Shown here piece after piece: positions 1 to 8,600 of a stretch of 50,806 bases of DNA. The DNA lies in NCBI GenBank assembly GCA_030065935.1, contig JASJCP010000014.1, positions 1 through 50,806 of the forward strand, given 5' to 3'. A program made the position numbers and the translations under genes. Every line of letters begins with the position of its first letter. The stretch's first letter is position 1. The DNA is from Xenococcaceae cyanobacterium MO_167.B27. GTDB lineage: Bacteria; Cyanobacteriota; Cyanobacteriia; Cyanobacteriales; Xenococcaceae. Under the pieces are notes generated by a model that worked only from the letters and a program-made list of their open reading frames with translations, was not told where the DNA came from and searched no databases.

Positions 1-169
1 ATGTTACAAAGGTTGTACCAGTGAGCCAGCCACCTAGTGCCATGTAAGCACAAGGGAATAGTAGAATTCCTGACCAACCAACGAATACAAAGCGATCGCG
101 TTTTAACCAGTCATCGAGAAGGTCAAACCATCCTCTCTGTGCTGGGGCGCGTCCTACTGCTATTGTCAT
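1..169 (-). CDS. psbD: Photosystem II D2 protein, 5' part only (cut by window edge)
   Basis: On the minus strand, the ATG at 169-167 opens a frame reading [16 protein letters not shown], then [18 protein letters not shown] and [11 protein letters not shown] up to the window edge. This is the highly conserved N-terminus of D2, the core photosystem II reaction-centre subunit that pairs with D1 in the thylakoid membrane. Only about 56 of roughly 350 residues are inside the window. A GGAG ribosome-binding site lies 8 bases upstream. In cyanobacteria psbD is often followed by psbC, which would lie outside to the left. Identification rests on sequence recall of a nearly invariant protein and is very secure. 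Confidence 0.96.
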   Translation of the reverse strand, partial: MTIAVGRAPAQRGWFDLLDDWLKRDRFVFVGWSGILLFPCAYMALGGWLTGTTFVT

Positions 170-177
170 GTAATAGT

Positions 178-181
178 CTCC
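178..181 (-). promoter_or_regulatory. psbD ribosome binding site
   Basis: GGAG on the minus strand, 8 bases before the psbD ATG, decides that start. The remaining 170-424 stretch is AT-rich and separates the divergent psbD and UPF0367 genes, so it should hold both promoters. I could not pick individual promoter boxes with confidence. Confidence 0.6.
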
Positions 182-424
182 AAATAACTATAGGTAAAGT
201 TTATTTATTGCTAGTACATTGGACTTACCAATTCATTTATAAATAGTTAATTGGGTATTTATTAAGCCAATGATGAGAAAAGTTTACTTTTCGTTACTTA
301 TATATTAAGGGAAATTGAAACTTATTTCCAGGGCAATTCTAAATAAAAGTTAAAATATGGTTGAGACTATCTATGGAGTAGAATCTTAAAGAATCACTGA
401 CATATCAGGGACAACCAAAATAAT

Positions 425-697
425 ATGTACACTATTGACATTGTTGTAAGAAACACTCCTCTACCTATTTCCATTGAAAGAAAGGAAGCTGATGATGCAG
501 AGCAAGTGTATCAGCAGGTACTATCTGCGATGAAATCTGAGAGTTTTCAGATAGTAGAGCTAACTTGTGAGAAACAAGAAGGAAAAAAAGTAGCTATTGT
601 GAGTAGTGCGATCGTTGCTGCCATAGTTTCGCAGAAATCTGGTAGTGCTGCTACTGGACGGACTCCTGGCTTTTTCAGTACTGCGACTGCACAATAA
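425..697 (+). CDS. UPF0367 family cyanobacterial small protein
   Basis: A 90-residue protein beginning MYTIDIVVRNTPLPISIERK, a start typical of the UPF0367 proteins conserved across cyanobacteria and of unknown function. The first 55 residues look like a compact alpha/beta fold (alternating hydrophobic strand, then an acidic helix EADDAEQVYQQVLSAM). The C-terminal 35 residues are Ala/Ser/Thr-rich and low complexity. It starts 3 bases before the end of the sequence separating it from the next gene: stop at 697, next ATG at 701, so the two are probably co-transcribed. Family assignment is from recall of the N-terminal pattern. Confidence 0.8.
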   Translation: MYTIDIVVRNTPLPISIERKEADDAEQVYQQVLSAMKSESFQIVELTCEKQEGKKVAIVSSAIVAAIVSQKSGSAATGRTPGFFSTATAQ

Positions 698-700
698 ATA

Positions 701-1387
701 ATGGCGACACCCCATCAAAAATTAAATCAGCCACCAGCTATTACAGTTGAGAATATCTGTTTTGGCTGGACGGTTGATAGCCCTGTACTGCAAAACTGTT
801 TCCTAGAAGTTCCCCGAGGTGAATTTTGGATGCTTTTGGGTAATAATGGCAGTGGCAAATCCACACTTTTAAGGTTATTAGCTGGATTAATTACCCCCAA
901 CTCAGGAAGAGTTGCCATAGATTCCCCTTTCGGATTTGTATTTCAAAATCCAGATCAGCAATTAGTTATGCCTACTGTTGGTGCAGATATTGCTTTTGGA
1001 TTAGTTAAGGAAAATCTAACTTATGTACAAGTCAAAGAGCGTGTGCGAGAAGCTCTATCCGCAGTGAATTTATTAGAACTAGAACGCAGACCGATTTATG
1101 CTCTTAGTGGAGGACAAAAGCAGCGTATTGCCATCGCAGGTGCTTTAGCTCGTCATTGTGAAGTAATTTTATTTGATGAACCTACTGCTTTACTCGATCC
1201 TGATACTCAGATTGAGTTAGTTCAACAGGTACAGAAGTTAGTAAAAGTTAGGGGTTTAACCGCTCTTTGGGTGACTCATCGACTGGAAGAATTGGATTAT
1301 TGTGACGGGGCGTTTTTGTTGCAACAAGGAAAAGTAATTGCTCAAGGAGAGCCTCAAGCCTTAAAAGCTCAAGTTTTAGCAACATAA
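701..1387 (+). CDS. ABC transporter ATP-binding protein, energy-coupling-factor (CbiO/EcfA) type
   Basis: A 228-residue stand-alone ABC ATPase. Visible motifs: Walker A GNNGSGKST (about residues 48-56), Q-loop in FQNPDQQLVMPT, signature LSGGQKQR, Walker B VILFDEPTALLD, and switch His in WVTHR. The phrase FQNPDQQ with the PTV that follows is characteristic of ECF/cobalt-type ATPases rather than ordinary amino-acid importers. No membrane partner lies next to it, as is usual for the cyanobacterial member, so the substrate is unknown. It probably energises a transport complex at the inner membrane together with T and S components encoded elsewhere. It follows the UPF0367 gene by 3 bases, suggesting one transcript. 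Confidence 0.85.
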   Translation: MATPHQKLNQPPAITVENICFGWTVDSPVLQNCFLEVPRGEFWMLLGNNGSGKSTLLRLLAGLITPNSGRVAIDSPFGFVFQNPDQQLVMPTVGADIAFGLVKENLTYVQVKERVREALSAVNLLELERRPIYALSGGQKQRIAIAGALARHCEVILFDEPTALLDPDTQIELVQQVQKLVKVRGLTALWVTHRLEELDYCDGAFLLQQGKVIAQGEPQALKAQVLAT

Positions 1388-1466
1388 AATTAATAAAATT
1401 CAATTTTATTAACAATGTTATTTACAATGTAAGCATGATTACTTTTCTTATTAGTAAATAAATACT

Positions 1467-2018
1467 ATGTCTGCTGCCCCTTATCAGGCATTTCTACTAG
1501 TTGATGGCTATAACATCATTGGTAGTTGGTCTGACCTGAAAAAAAGTCGCGATCGCTACGGTCTAGATGCTGCCAGAGAAATTCTCATAGAGTCCTTGAT
1601 TAACTATGCTCCCATGGTTTCTTATCGGACTAAAATAGTTTTTGATGCTCACTATCAAAATACCCCGAGTCATACTCAAGACTATACATCCCTGGTTTCG
1701 GTTTATTTTACAGAATTTGCAGAAACAGCAGACACCTACATCGAAAAATCTTGTGCTGCTTTTAAACGCAATCCCTATCAACCAGAATATTCTCGTCTTA
1801 TTGTGGCTACGAGCGATCGCGCTCAGAGATTAACAGTAACAGGTTATGGGGCAGAATGTATCTCCGCTCAAAGATTAGCAGGAGAAGTAGAAATTACGGC
1901 TCGTAAATTAAATCGGAAAAAGCGACCCGCAAAAAAATCATCGGGTCGTTTCTTATTTCATTCTCTAGATCCTGTGGCTCAACAGCGTCTTAGACAATTA
2001 AGGCATGGGAAGATTTGA
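1467..2018 (+). CDS. NYN domain RNA endonuclease-like protein (YacP/Rae1 family)
   Basis: 183 residues. The N-terminal LLVDGYNIIGSW (about residues 10-21) is the diagnostic first acidic motif of the NYN/YacP family, a PIN-like nuclease fold. Further acidic positions appear in IVFDAHY, in TADTYIE and in VATSDRAQR, matching the four-Asp metal-binding pattern. In Bacillus the homologue Rae1 is a ribosome-associated endoribonuclease; the cyanobacterial members are uncharacterised. The C-terminus is very basic (RKLNRKKRPAKKSSGR), consistent with RNA or ribosome binding. The start ATG lies 80 bases beyond the ABC gene, so it may have its own promoter. Confidence 0.85.
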   Translation: MSAAPYQAFLLVDGYNIIGSWSDLKKSRDRYGLDAAREILIESLINYAPMVSYRTKIVFDAHYQNTPSHTQDYTSLVSVYFTEFAETADTYIEKSCAAFKRNPYQPEYSRLIVATSDRAQRLTVTGYGAECISAQRLAGEVEITARKLNRKKRPAKKSSGRFLFHSLDPVAQQRLRQLRHGKI

Positions 2019-2135
2019 AAAATAGCTTGTTCAAAAAAAATTGGCAAAAAATCTTGACAGGCATAAAAATAATAGATATATTTAAAGACGTTGCCAGTAA
2101 ACGACAAGAAGGTCAAAAACTGCGACAGTTCTCAA

Positions 2136-2208
2136 GCCCCCATCGTCTAGTGGCCTAGGACACCTCCCTTTCACGGAGGCGACAGGGATTCGAATTCCCT
2201 TGGGGGTA
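2136..2208 (+). tRNA. trnE: tRNA-Glu (anticodon TTC)
   Basis: A complete 73-base cloverleaf: acceptor GCCCCCA pairs with TGGGGGT (first pair G-U), D arm CGTCTAGTGGCCTAGGAC, anticodon stem CCTCC/GGAGG with loop CTTTCAC and anticodon TTC at 2170-2172, T arm CAGGGATTCGAATTCCCTT, discriminator A. CCA is not encoded. In cyanobacteria glutamyl-tRNA also feeds tetrapyrrole synthesis through glutamyl-tRNA reductase, so this gene serves both translation and chlorophyll/bilin supply. The sequence is nearly the standard cyanobacterial tRNA-Glu. Confidence 0.97.
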
Positions 2209-2221
2209 CTAAAAACCAAGG

Positions 2222-2245
2222 CAGACCTAAGAGGGTCTGTTTTTT
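2222..2245 (+). terminator. Rho-independent terminator after tRNA-Glu
   Basis: The stem CAGACC (2222-2227) pairs with GGTCTG (2234-2239) across a 6-base loop and is followed at once by six T. It lies 13 bases beyond the tRNA 3' end and should end the tRNA transcript. Confidence 0.85.
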
Positions 2246-2340
2246 AACTAAAAAGAAATTCACCCAGTTGCCTTGCCCAGGGTAATTTTTTTGACCAACT
2301 TAATCTTGTCGCAAAGCGTCTTCTTTATCTATTCTGTAAA

Positions 2341-2690
2341 TGGACTAATTAATATTACTTCGTCAACGACCCACCGCCTCTAGCGGGGGCTTGAAATACA
2401 GTCCAAGTTGACCAGTCTAAGATCGCGCGACGATCTACGTTAACGGTAAGCGTTAAAGTTCCTACCTTGGAGTGCGTGAGGTGCTCCATGCTCTAGAACC
2501 AAGTGGTTAAACAAGTGTATTGGGCACCGAATGGGGGCTTAGTACAAAGGTTATAACTACCTTTGCTGTAATCCCTTGACTAATAAAAGCCCCCATCCCG
2601 GAGCTAGTGCTGCTTGGATAGTACCGACCGTTAACTTTGACGAGGCAAACTTTACCCCGTGAGGTGGGAGAGGTTTTAAAGCTAGGTTTC
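2341..2690 (+). ncRNA. Orphan HEARO/omega-RNA-like structured RNA
   Basis: A dense set of perfect helices that no ORF explains: TGGACT/AGTCCA (2341-2346 with 2400-2405) enclosing CCGC/GCGG; AGATCG/CGATCT (2420-2436); TTAACG/CGTTAA (2440-2456); CTTGG/CCAAG (2466-2470 with 2499-2503); a 10-bp helix ATGGGGGCTT/AAGCCCCCAT (2531-2540 with 2587-2596) enclosing AAAGG/CCTTT. GGTGC (2480-2484) can pair with GCACC (2524-2528), crossing the CTTGG helix to make a pseudoknot. Two blocks, CTACCTTGG (2462) and CGAGGCAAACTT (2641), recur in the RNA before iscB at almost the same spacing (179 against 180 bases). No iscB or tnpB follows; the next gene is a carotenoid oxygenase. I infer a nuclease-less member of the IscB-associated guide RNA family. 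Ends are approximate, and a different riboregulator cannot be excluded. Confidence 0.6.
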
Positions 2691-2775
2691 CACTCAAAAA
2701 ACCTGCACTTTTTTATAAACCCTGACTCTCAATTCCTCCCATTATGGGACGTGAGGGTCTCCTTGAGAGAAAAAG

Positions 2776-4260
2776 ATGAATAAGGCGATCACAGAATTCG
2801 ATAAAAACCAATCTTATTATGTTCAAGAATGGCAGAGAGGCTATGAATCTCAGCCGAAAGAACAGGAATATTATATAGAAGACATTGAAGGTAAGATTCC
2901 CCCAGAGTTAGAAGGAACACTATTTCGCAATGGTCCTGGTTTATTGGATATTGCTGGAACACCAATACATCATCCCTTTGATGGAGATGGCATGATTTGT
3001 TCCTTTAGCTTCAAAGACGGTAAAGCTCATTTTCGTAATCGCTTTGTTAGAACAGAATACTATCTTCAAGAACAAGAAGCACAAAAAATCTTGTATCGAG
3101 GAGTTTTTGGGACGCAAAAGCCTGGTGGTTGGCTCAATAACATTTTTGATATCAAGCTTAAAAATATTGCAAATACTAACGTGATTTATTGGGGGGATAA
3201 ACTCTTAGCTCTTTGGGAAGCAGCCGAACCCCATTCCCTAAACCCTCATACCTTAGAAACTATAGGAATCGATTATCTTGATGGCATCTTACAACCAGGA
3301 GATGCTTTTTCTGCTCATCCTTGGGTAGATCCGAGTTGTGAACTAGATGGCGGTCAACCTTGCTTAGTGAATTTTTCTGTTGAACCAGGACTTTCGAGCA
3401 AGATTACTATTTTTGAAATTGCCCCCGACGGAAAACTATTGCGCCGTCATTCCCATATTATTCCTGGTTTCTCTTTTATCCACGATTTTGCCATTACCCC
3501 TAACTATTGTATTTTCTTCCAAAACCCTGTTAACTTTAATCCTTTTCCTTTCCTTTTAGGTTTAAGAGGTGCAGGAGAATGTGTAGAGTTTCAACCGAAT
3601 AAACCAACTCGGGTGGTACTAATTCCCCGTGACCCCAAGAACAAAGAAGTTAAAACCTTTAGTGTGGAGTCGGGTTTTGTGTTTCATCACGCTAATGCTT
3701 TTGAAGTTGAGAATAAGGTTTGTATAGATTCAATTGCTTATCCTTCTCTACCTCAAGTACAACCTGATGCCAATTATAAAGAAGTAGATTTTGATAACTT
3801 AGACCCTGGACAACTGTGGCGATTTACTCTTAATCTGGCTGATGGAAGTGTAGCAAGAAAATTAGTTGAAAGTAGCTGCTGTGAGTTTCCCACTCTTAAT
3901 CCTGATAAGGTAGGAAGAGAATATCGTTACTTATTTATTGGTGCTGCCCATAAAGATACTGGAAGGAATGGACCCTTGCAAGCAATTTTGAAACTAGATT
4001 TTGAGACGGGGGAACGTCAGTTACATTCTTTTGCACCCCACGGTTATGTTAGTGAACCGATTTTTGTGCCTAAGCCCAATGCTGTAGCAGAAGATGAAGG
4101 ATGGGTCTTAACTTTAGTTTATGACGGTAAGAACCACCGTTCTAGTTTAGCAATTCTCGATGGACAGAATTTAGCGGTCGAGGCTGTTGCTTTATTGCAT
4201 CTGAAACACCATATTCCCTATGGTCTTCATGGTAGTTGGCATTCTGTTGCTGTTGCATAG
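2776..4260 (+). CDS. Carotenoid cleavage oxygenase (apocarotenoid 15,15'-oxygenase family)
   Basis: 494 residues, close to the 490 of Synechocystis Diox1/ACO. These RPE65-family enzymes cleave a polyene double bond with O2 to give retinal-type aldehydes, using Fe(II) held by four His. The four expected ligands are visible: H181 in SAHPWVD, H236 in FIHDFAIT, H304 in FVFHHANAFE and H485 in GLHGSWH. The N-terminal ELEGTLFRNGPG and HPFDGDGM are also family landmarks. Start ATG 2776 follows GAGAGAAAAAG. It probably acts at the membrane surface on apocarotenals. The gene sits just downstream of the orphan structured RNA, which may affect its leader. Exact substrate and cleavage site cannot be read from sequence. 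Confidence 0.93.
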   Translation: MNKAITEFDKNQSYYVQEWQRGYESQPKEQEYYIEDIEGKIPPELEGTLFRNGPGLLDIAGTPIHHPFDGDGMICSFSFKDGKAHFRNRFVRTEYYLQEQEAQKILYRGVFGTQKPGGWLNNIFDIKLKNIANTNVIYWGDKLLALWEAAEPHSLNPHTLETIGIDYLDGILQPGDAFSAHPWVDPSCELDGGQPCLVNFSVEPGLSSKITIFEIAPDGKLLRRHSHIIPGFSFIHDFAITPNYCIFFQNPVNFNPFPFLLGLRGAGECVEFQPNKPTRVVLIPRDPKNKEVKTFSVESGFVFHHANAFEVENKVCIDSIAYPSLPQVQPDANYKEVDFDNLDPGQLWRFTLNLADGSVARKLVESSCCEFPTLNPDKVGREYRYLFIGAAHKDTGRNGPLQAILKLDFETGERQLHSFAPHGYVSEPIFVPKPNAVAEDEGWVLTLVYDGKNHRSSLAILDGQNLAVEAVALLHLKHHIPYGLHGSWHSVAVA

Positions 4261-4308
4261 TCGAAGTTGAGACTAGATCGAAGATCAATTACTAGTAATT
4301 TTTTGAAT

Positions 4309-4328
4309 CCTCTTCCTTCAGGAAGAGG
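4309..4328 (+). promoter_or_regulatory. Hairpin holding the Shine-Dalgarno-like GGAAGAGG before the pPIWI-RE operon
   Basis: CCTCTTCC, loop TTCA, GGAAGAGG forms a perfect 8-bp hairpin. The 3' arm GGAAGAGG is also the only good ribosome-binding sequence ahead of the first small ORF (TTG at 4337). A perfect palindrome AATTACTAGTAATT (4287-4300) followed by T residues lies just before and may end the oxygenase transcript. A terminator reading is less likely for the hairpin itself because no T run follows it. Confidence 0.4.
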
Positions 4329-4336
4329 TAAAACTT

Positions 4337-4627
4337 TTGACATATGAGCTATCTTATATGATTTCATCGTCAGAATATATAAGTAACAATCTTCATCTAG
4401 CTCATCAGCTTATCGGGCAGAAAATCAAATCTATAATTCGTCTAACACTGCTAGAACCTGAAGATGAATTAAGACTAGAATTAGGTTATCTCATATTAGA
4501 AACTTACAATTTTAGCTTATATAATGCCAATAAGCTGATTTTATTGCTATATGACTCAATTAGAATCCCCAGAATTACTGTTAACTCTAATTTGCAAAGG
4601 ATTAATAGATTTATATCAAAAAGTTGA
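4337..4627 (+). CDS. Small hypothetical ORF leading the pPIWI-RE operon
   Basis: A 96-residue frame that I do not recognise. It starts TTG 8 bases after GGAAGAGG; an internal ATG at 4358 is an alternative. The middle (HLAHQLIGQKIKSIIR, then LRLELGYLILETYN) looks helical and amphipathic. The last 26 codons overlap the REase gene in another frame (4551-4627), a longer overlap than the other junctions of this operon. It may be a real small leader protein or merely an open frame in AT-rich DNA; codon statistics would be needed to decide. Confidence 0.3.
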   Translation: MTYELSYMISSSEYISNNLHLAHQLIGQKIKSIIRLTLLEPEDELRLELGYLILETYNFSLYNANKLILLLYDSIRIPRITVNSNLQRINRFISKS

Positions 4628-5642
4628 ATCGGGTAAAAACTTTGAATTTCCTTATCCAAAATATTTACAGCAAGGATATAATAAACTCTTAAATTTTTAT
4701 ATTCAACAAGAACAAACCCCGCCATACAGTTTGGTTGAATTAGTTAGATGGTGCGAGCATAAATCATTATCGGAGTGGAACCTAAATATATCTGAAGAAC
4801 TGATTGAGAATGAAGAATACTTATTGTACAAACAAGAGCCAACAGAACTTTGTGAAGAATTAAGTCAATTAATAGAAGAACATGGTGCATTTCAGAAAAA
4901 GCTGATAGGGAAAGTAATGTCACTTTGTCAGTCTCAGCAAAATCCAGAAATGTATATTGATTTTAGAGGTTTTTTGTGCGATCGCTCTAATTCTATTTTA
5001 GATTATCTACGCAAGAAAAACTTTAGAAATAAAGTTCCTAGGTTAGCTTCAGAGATTGAGGAAATATATCAAGAAATTCCTGAAATATATGTTATTGATG
5101 ATAAATTATATCAATGCGATCGCTGTGGATATTTAATAGTAAAAAATTCAGAAGGCAAACGTGTTTGTAAGAATAAAAAGTGTCGCAGAAAATATAAACC
5201 TAAATTTCAAGCTGTTAAAGGTACACCTCCCTTTTATTTACTACATGAGGAAGTTCATCGCTTTATTACTCTTCCTGGTCAAGCAGAATTAGAGTTAGAA
5301 GAAAAACTCAAAAAAATATCTCCTAACTTGCAAGTGGAGATTTGGAAAGAATACGATAAACACGATCTTTATGTAACGTTTAGCAATAATGAAAAATGGG
5401 CAATTGATGTTAAAGATTGGAAAAATCCTTATCTTTTAGCTCAAAAACTTAATTCTGATTCCTTTCCTCCTCAACCAGAATGGGATAAGGCTTTTTATGT
5501 AATTCCAGATCGCAGACATAAGGAACAGGAAGATTATATTAGGTCGCTAAAAAACCATTATCGCAGGAAAGATATACAAGTTGTTTACTCTAAAAACTTG
5601 GTATCTCGGGTCAAGAAAAACTTGGATAAAATTAATGCGTAA
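4551..5642 (+). CDS. pPIWI-RE-associated restriction endonuclease-like protein with zinc ribbon
   Basis: 363 residues. An N-terminal helical region (1-180) precedes a treble-Cys zinc ribbon, C189-x2-C192-x13-C206-x4-C211. After it comes a PD-(D/E)xK nuclease core with D272 in HDLYVTF and D286-V-K288 in the following strand (AIDVKDW), plus a helix after it. This arrangement and the two downstream genes match the REase partner of the pPIWI-RE three-gene cassette described by Burroughs, Iyer and Aravind. The role is predicted to be DNA cleavage of invading replicons, possibly at R-loops. Its stop overlaps the helicase start by 8 bases (ATGCGTAA), indicating translational coupling. Family call relies on domain order plus operon context. 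Confidence 0.82.
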   Translation: MTQLESPELLLTLICKGLIDLYQKVESGKNFEFPYPKYLQQGYNKLLNFYIQQEQTPPYSLVELVRWCEHKSLSEWNLNISEELIENEEYLLYKQEPTELCEELSQLIEEHGAFQKKLIGKVMSLCQSQQNPEMYIDFRGFLCDRSNSILDYLRKKNFRNKVPRLASEIEEIYQEIPEIYVIDDKLYQCDRCGYLIVKNSEGKRVCKNKKCRRKYKPKFQAVKGTPPFYLLHEEVHRFITLPGQAELELEEKLKKISPNLQVEIWKEYDKHDLYVTFSNNEKWAIDVKDWKNPYLLAQKLNSDSFPPQPEWDKAFYVIPDRRHKEQEDYIRSLKNHYRRKDIQVVYSKNLVSRVKKNLDKINA

Positions 5643-8600
5643 TCGTGATTGGAAGTCTAAAATATCTCAGAAACTAAGAAAATATTTAAAAGATACTAAT
5701 ATATCTTGGTTGAGTCAATATCCCGCTCAATCTGTATTTTGGGAAATAGAATTAAGTTTGTTTGTCATAACAAAACTATTTTCGCAACATCCCATAGTAG
5801 ATAAATTGTGGATTATTTTAACTGGCTATGAGTTACCTGTTCCAGAAATAAATGATTTAACAGAAGAACAGAGACATATACTAGCTAATGCTCGTCATCT
5901 CTTAAATCATTTTCGAGGGAGATTTAAGTGGGAAAAAGAATTAGATTCTTACTTAAAAGTTCCTGAGTATCTCCGAGGATATAATATAGATTTACAGTCT
6001 AGAGAAGTAAAAATAAAATCTGTAGTAGCAGTTCCAGATCGGTTTGATGTTTATCTTAAAACTACGGCAGAAACATTAGATTATCAAGACAGAGAAATTA
6101 AATGGGCAACTAAAGGTGATTACATAGTTTATCAGGATAATATTCAACAACGCATTAGTATTTCAGAGCAGTTTGCTAATTTGGCTCGTAATAATCAAAT
6201 TTCATCTCATAACTTAGATGGTAAAAAAACTAGAACAAAAATAGCTGTTACTTGGGAAGAGTTAGTTGAGACTGCTATTTGGATGGATCGACAATGGGAA
6301 CAGAGCGGAAAAAAGCCTAAAAATTGGCACAAGAGACTTAAGGAAATTGAATTAAAGTTAATTGATGGTAATCAAACTTTCTTAGCTCAAATATTAATAG
6401 TAAACGGTATATTTAATTTAATAGGTGCAGTTGGTGCGGGAAAATCTACCGTAATGGAAGTGTTAGCAGTTTGGGCTGCTATAAATAAGCGTCACGTTAC
6501 TTTAATTGTACCTGATGTAATCGATCAGTTAAAGAGAGCGCAACTATTTCTTCAATTAGGTTTTAAAGCTGCACCTATTTTGGGAGTATCTAACCGTCAC
6601 AATCATCTAAATCGTCTGCATCGTGCTTCTTTAGTGGATAACCCCGATAATCGAATTATCCAAAATCACGAGGGGTTTCAATGGGTAAGTATGGGCTGTG
6701 CGCTTAATGACCAACTTAATAATTTATTTAATGCACCTAGAGAATATCCTTGTTTATCCTTGTATAAAAAAGACGAAGATAGTAATAAATTAGAAAAGTT
6801 TGCTTGTCCACTTTTTTCTGTATGTCCAACTCACAAAGCTGCAAGAGATTTAGTAGAAGCTGATATTTGGTTGGCTACGCCAGCTAGTGCATTATATAGT
6901 AAAGTACCAGTACAAATTAACCGAGAAAATCTTAGATATGGAGAATTAATTTATCGTCGAAGCGATCTAGTTATCTGGGACGAAGTAGATCGAGGAATGG
7001 TTTATTTAGACGGTATTTTTAGCCCTAATGAAGAATTGATTGGCTTTTTAGATGAGCTTCGTACTAAAGTTGCTGAAAATTTGCAAAATAATAGACGTTC
7101 TCCTTTACAAAATAAGCTAATTGATAGTTGGAATACTAATCATAGAAAGCTGCAAGGTACAACAGATAAAGTCGTTCATTTATTGCAACGTTCTGGTGCT
7201 TATTCTTTGCAAGTTTGGCTGGATAGTTTTGGTTCTTTCTTTAGCGAACTAACATTATTTGAAAGTATTGCAAAAGAATTATGTAATGGAAAAACAAGCG
7301 AATATGACAAGCTCATCGAGAAAGTAAAAGGCTATTTGCAAAACGAACAAAATCAATATCAAGCTGAGTATCGAATACTCAAAGATGTCACTAAAGATTT
7401 AATTATTGAGGAAGATATAGATGGTGCTAACGAGCTTTTAATAAATTGGCTACAAAATAACAAGAAAGTATTTGCTCCTTGGGATGATAATAAATGGGAG
7501 GAGATGTTAGAAAAATTGCAGTTTGCCCTGTTAATTTATTCTTTATCTCAAACTTTACAAAGAGTTTTAGGTGGATTTACTCTGGTAGATAATGTCCTTA
7601 AAACTGGAATGGATGCTAGTAATTTACTTAATAAACCACCACTAGATTTTGATCCAGTAATTCCTGTATCTCCTCAAGGTAATGTTCTGGGTTATCAATA
7701 CAGAAATAATAGTTTGAGATTTTTTAAATGCAAAGGTGTCGGACGCTGGATTACTTTACACTTTCACGAACTATATAAAAATGAAGGTATTGTTGGTCCT
7801 AATGTATTGTTAATGTCAGGAACAAGTTGGGCTGATGCGTCTCCAGGTTTTCACCTTCAAGTACCTGTAAATGGCATACTCAAGCCTAATGAAAAAACAG
7901 TAGAAAATATTATTCAAGGAAGTCAGTTTTTTCTGAAAACTTTTTACTACAGCAATAGTAGCCAAGATAAGATAGTCATTTCTGGATTACAAGGACAAGA
8001 TCGTATATCTGCATTGCAAGAATTAATTAAACAATTAGCGCAACCTAGTGGTTTGATTAATTTAAGTCCTTTAGAAGTAGAAAGAGATAGTCTTCCTGAA
8101 GGAAGGAAAAGAATTTTATTGCTAACGGGTAGTTATTATGAAGCTGAATTGGTTAAAGAGTTTTTAGTTAAAGAAGTTCGTCCTGATTGGAAAGGTCAAG
8201 TAGTACGGTTAGTTCCAGACAATACAGAAGAAAGTGAAATCAATTCTGAGTTTGAGTCAGTAAGAAGGGGGAATGTAGAGGATTTTCCCAAGATGAATCA
8301 AGCTTGGATTTTAGTAGCACCACTCTTAGCTGTAGAAAGAGGTCATAATATTTTAAACGAATTTGACCAAGCTGCGATCGGTACTTGTTACTTTTTAGTC
8401 CGTATTCATCCGAGACCAGACGACCTAAATTTATGCGTGCAAATGCTAAATCGTTGGACAATAGATAAGTTAAACGATAGTAAAACATTGCAATCGTGGT
8501 GTAACAATAATTTAGATTTAATAACTTTAGGTACAGCACTACGAAAACAAGCATTTAGAGAATGGAGCAGAATCTTAAATACTCGTTTAATTTTTTCTAG

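Noticed and set aside
37-246. Plus-strand 69-codon frame at the left edge
   Set aside because: It is antisense to the clearly identified psbD start; its translation has no family features.
2341-2690. RNase P RNA, tmRNA or a group II intron
   Set aside because: The rnpB landmark GAGGAAAGTCC, the tmRNA ends and a domain V hairpin are not present; shared blocks with the iscB leader favour HEARO.
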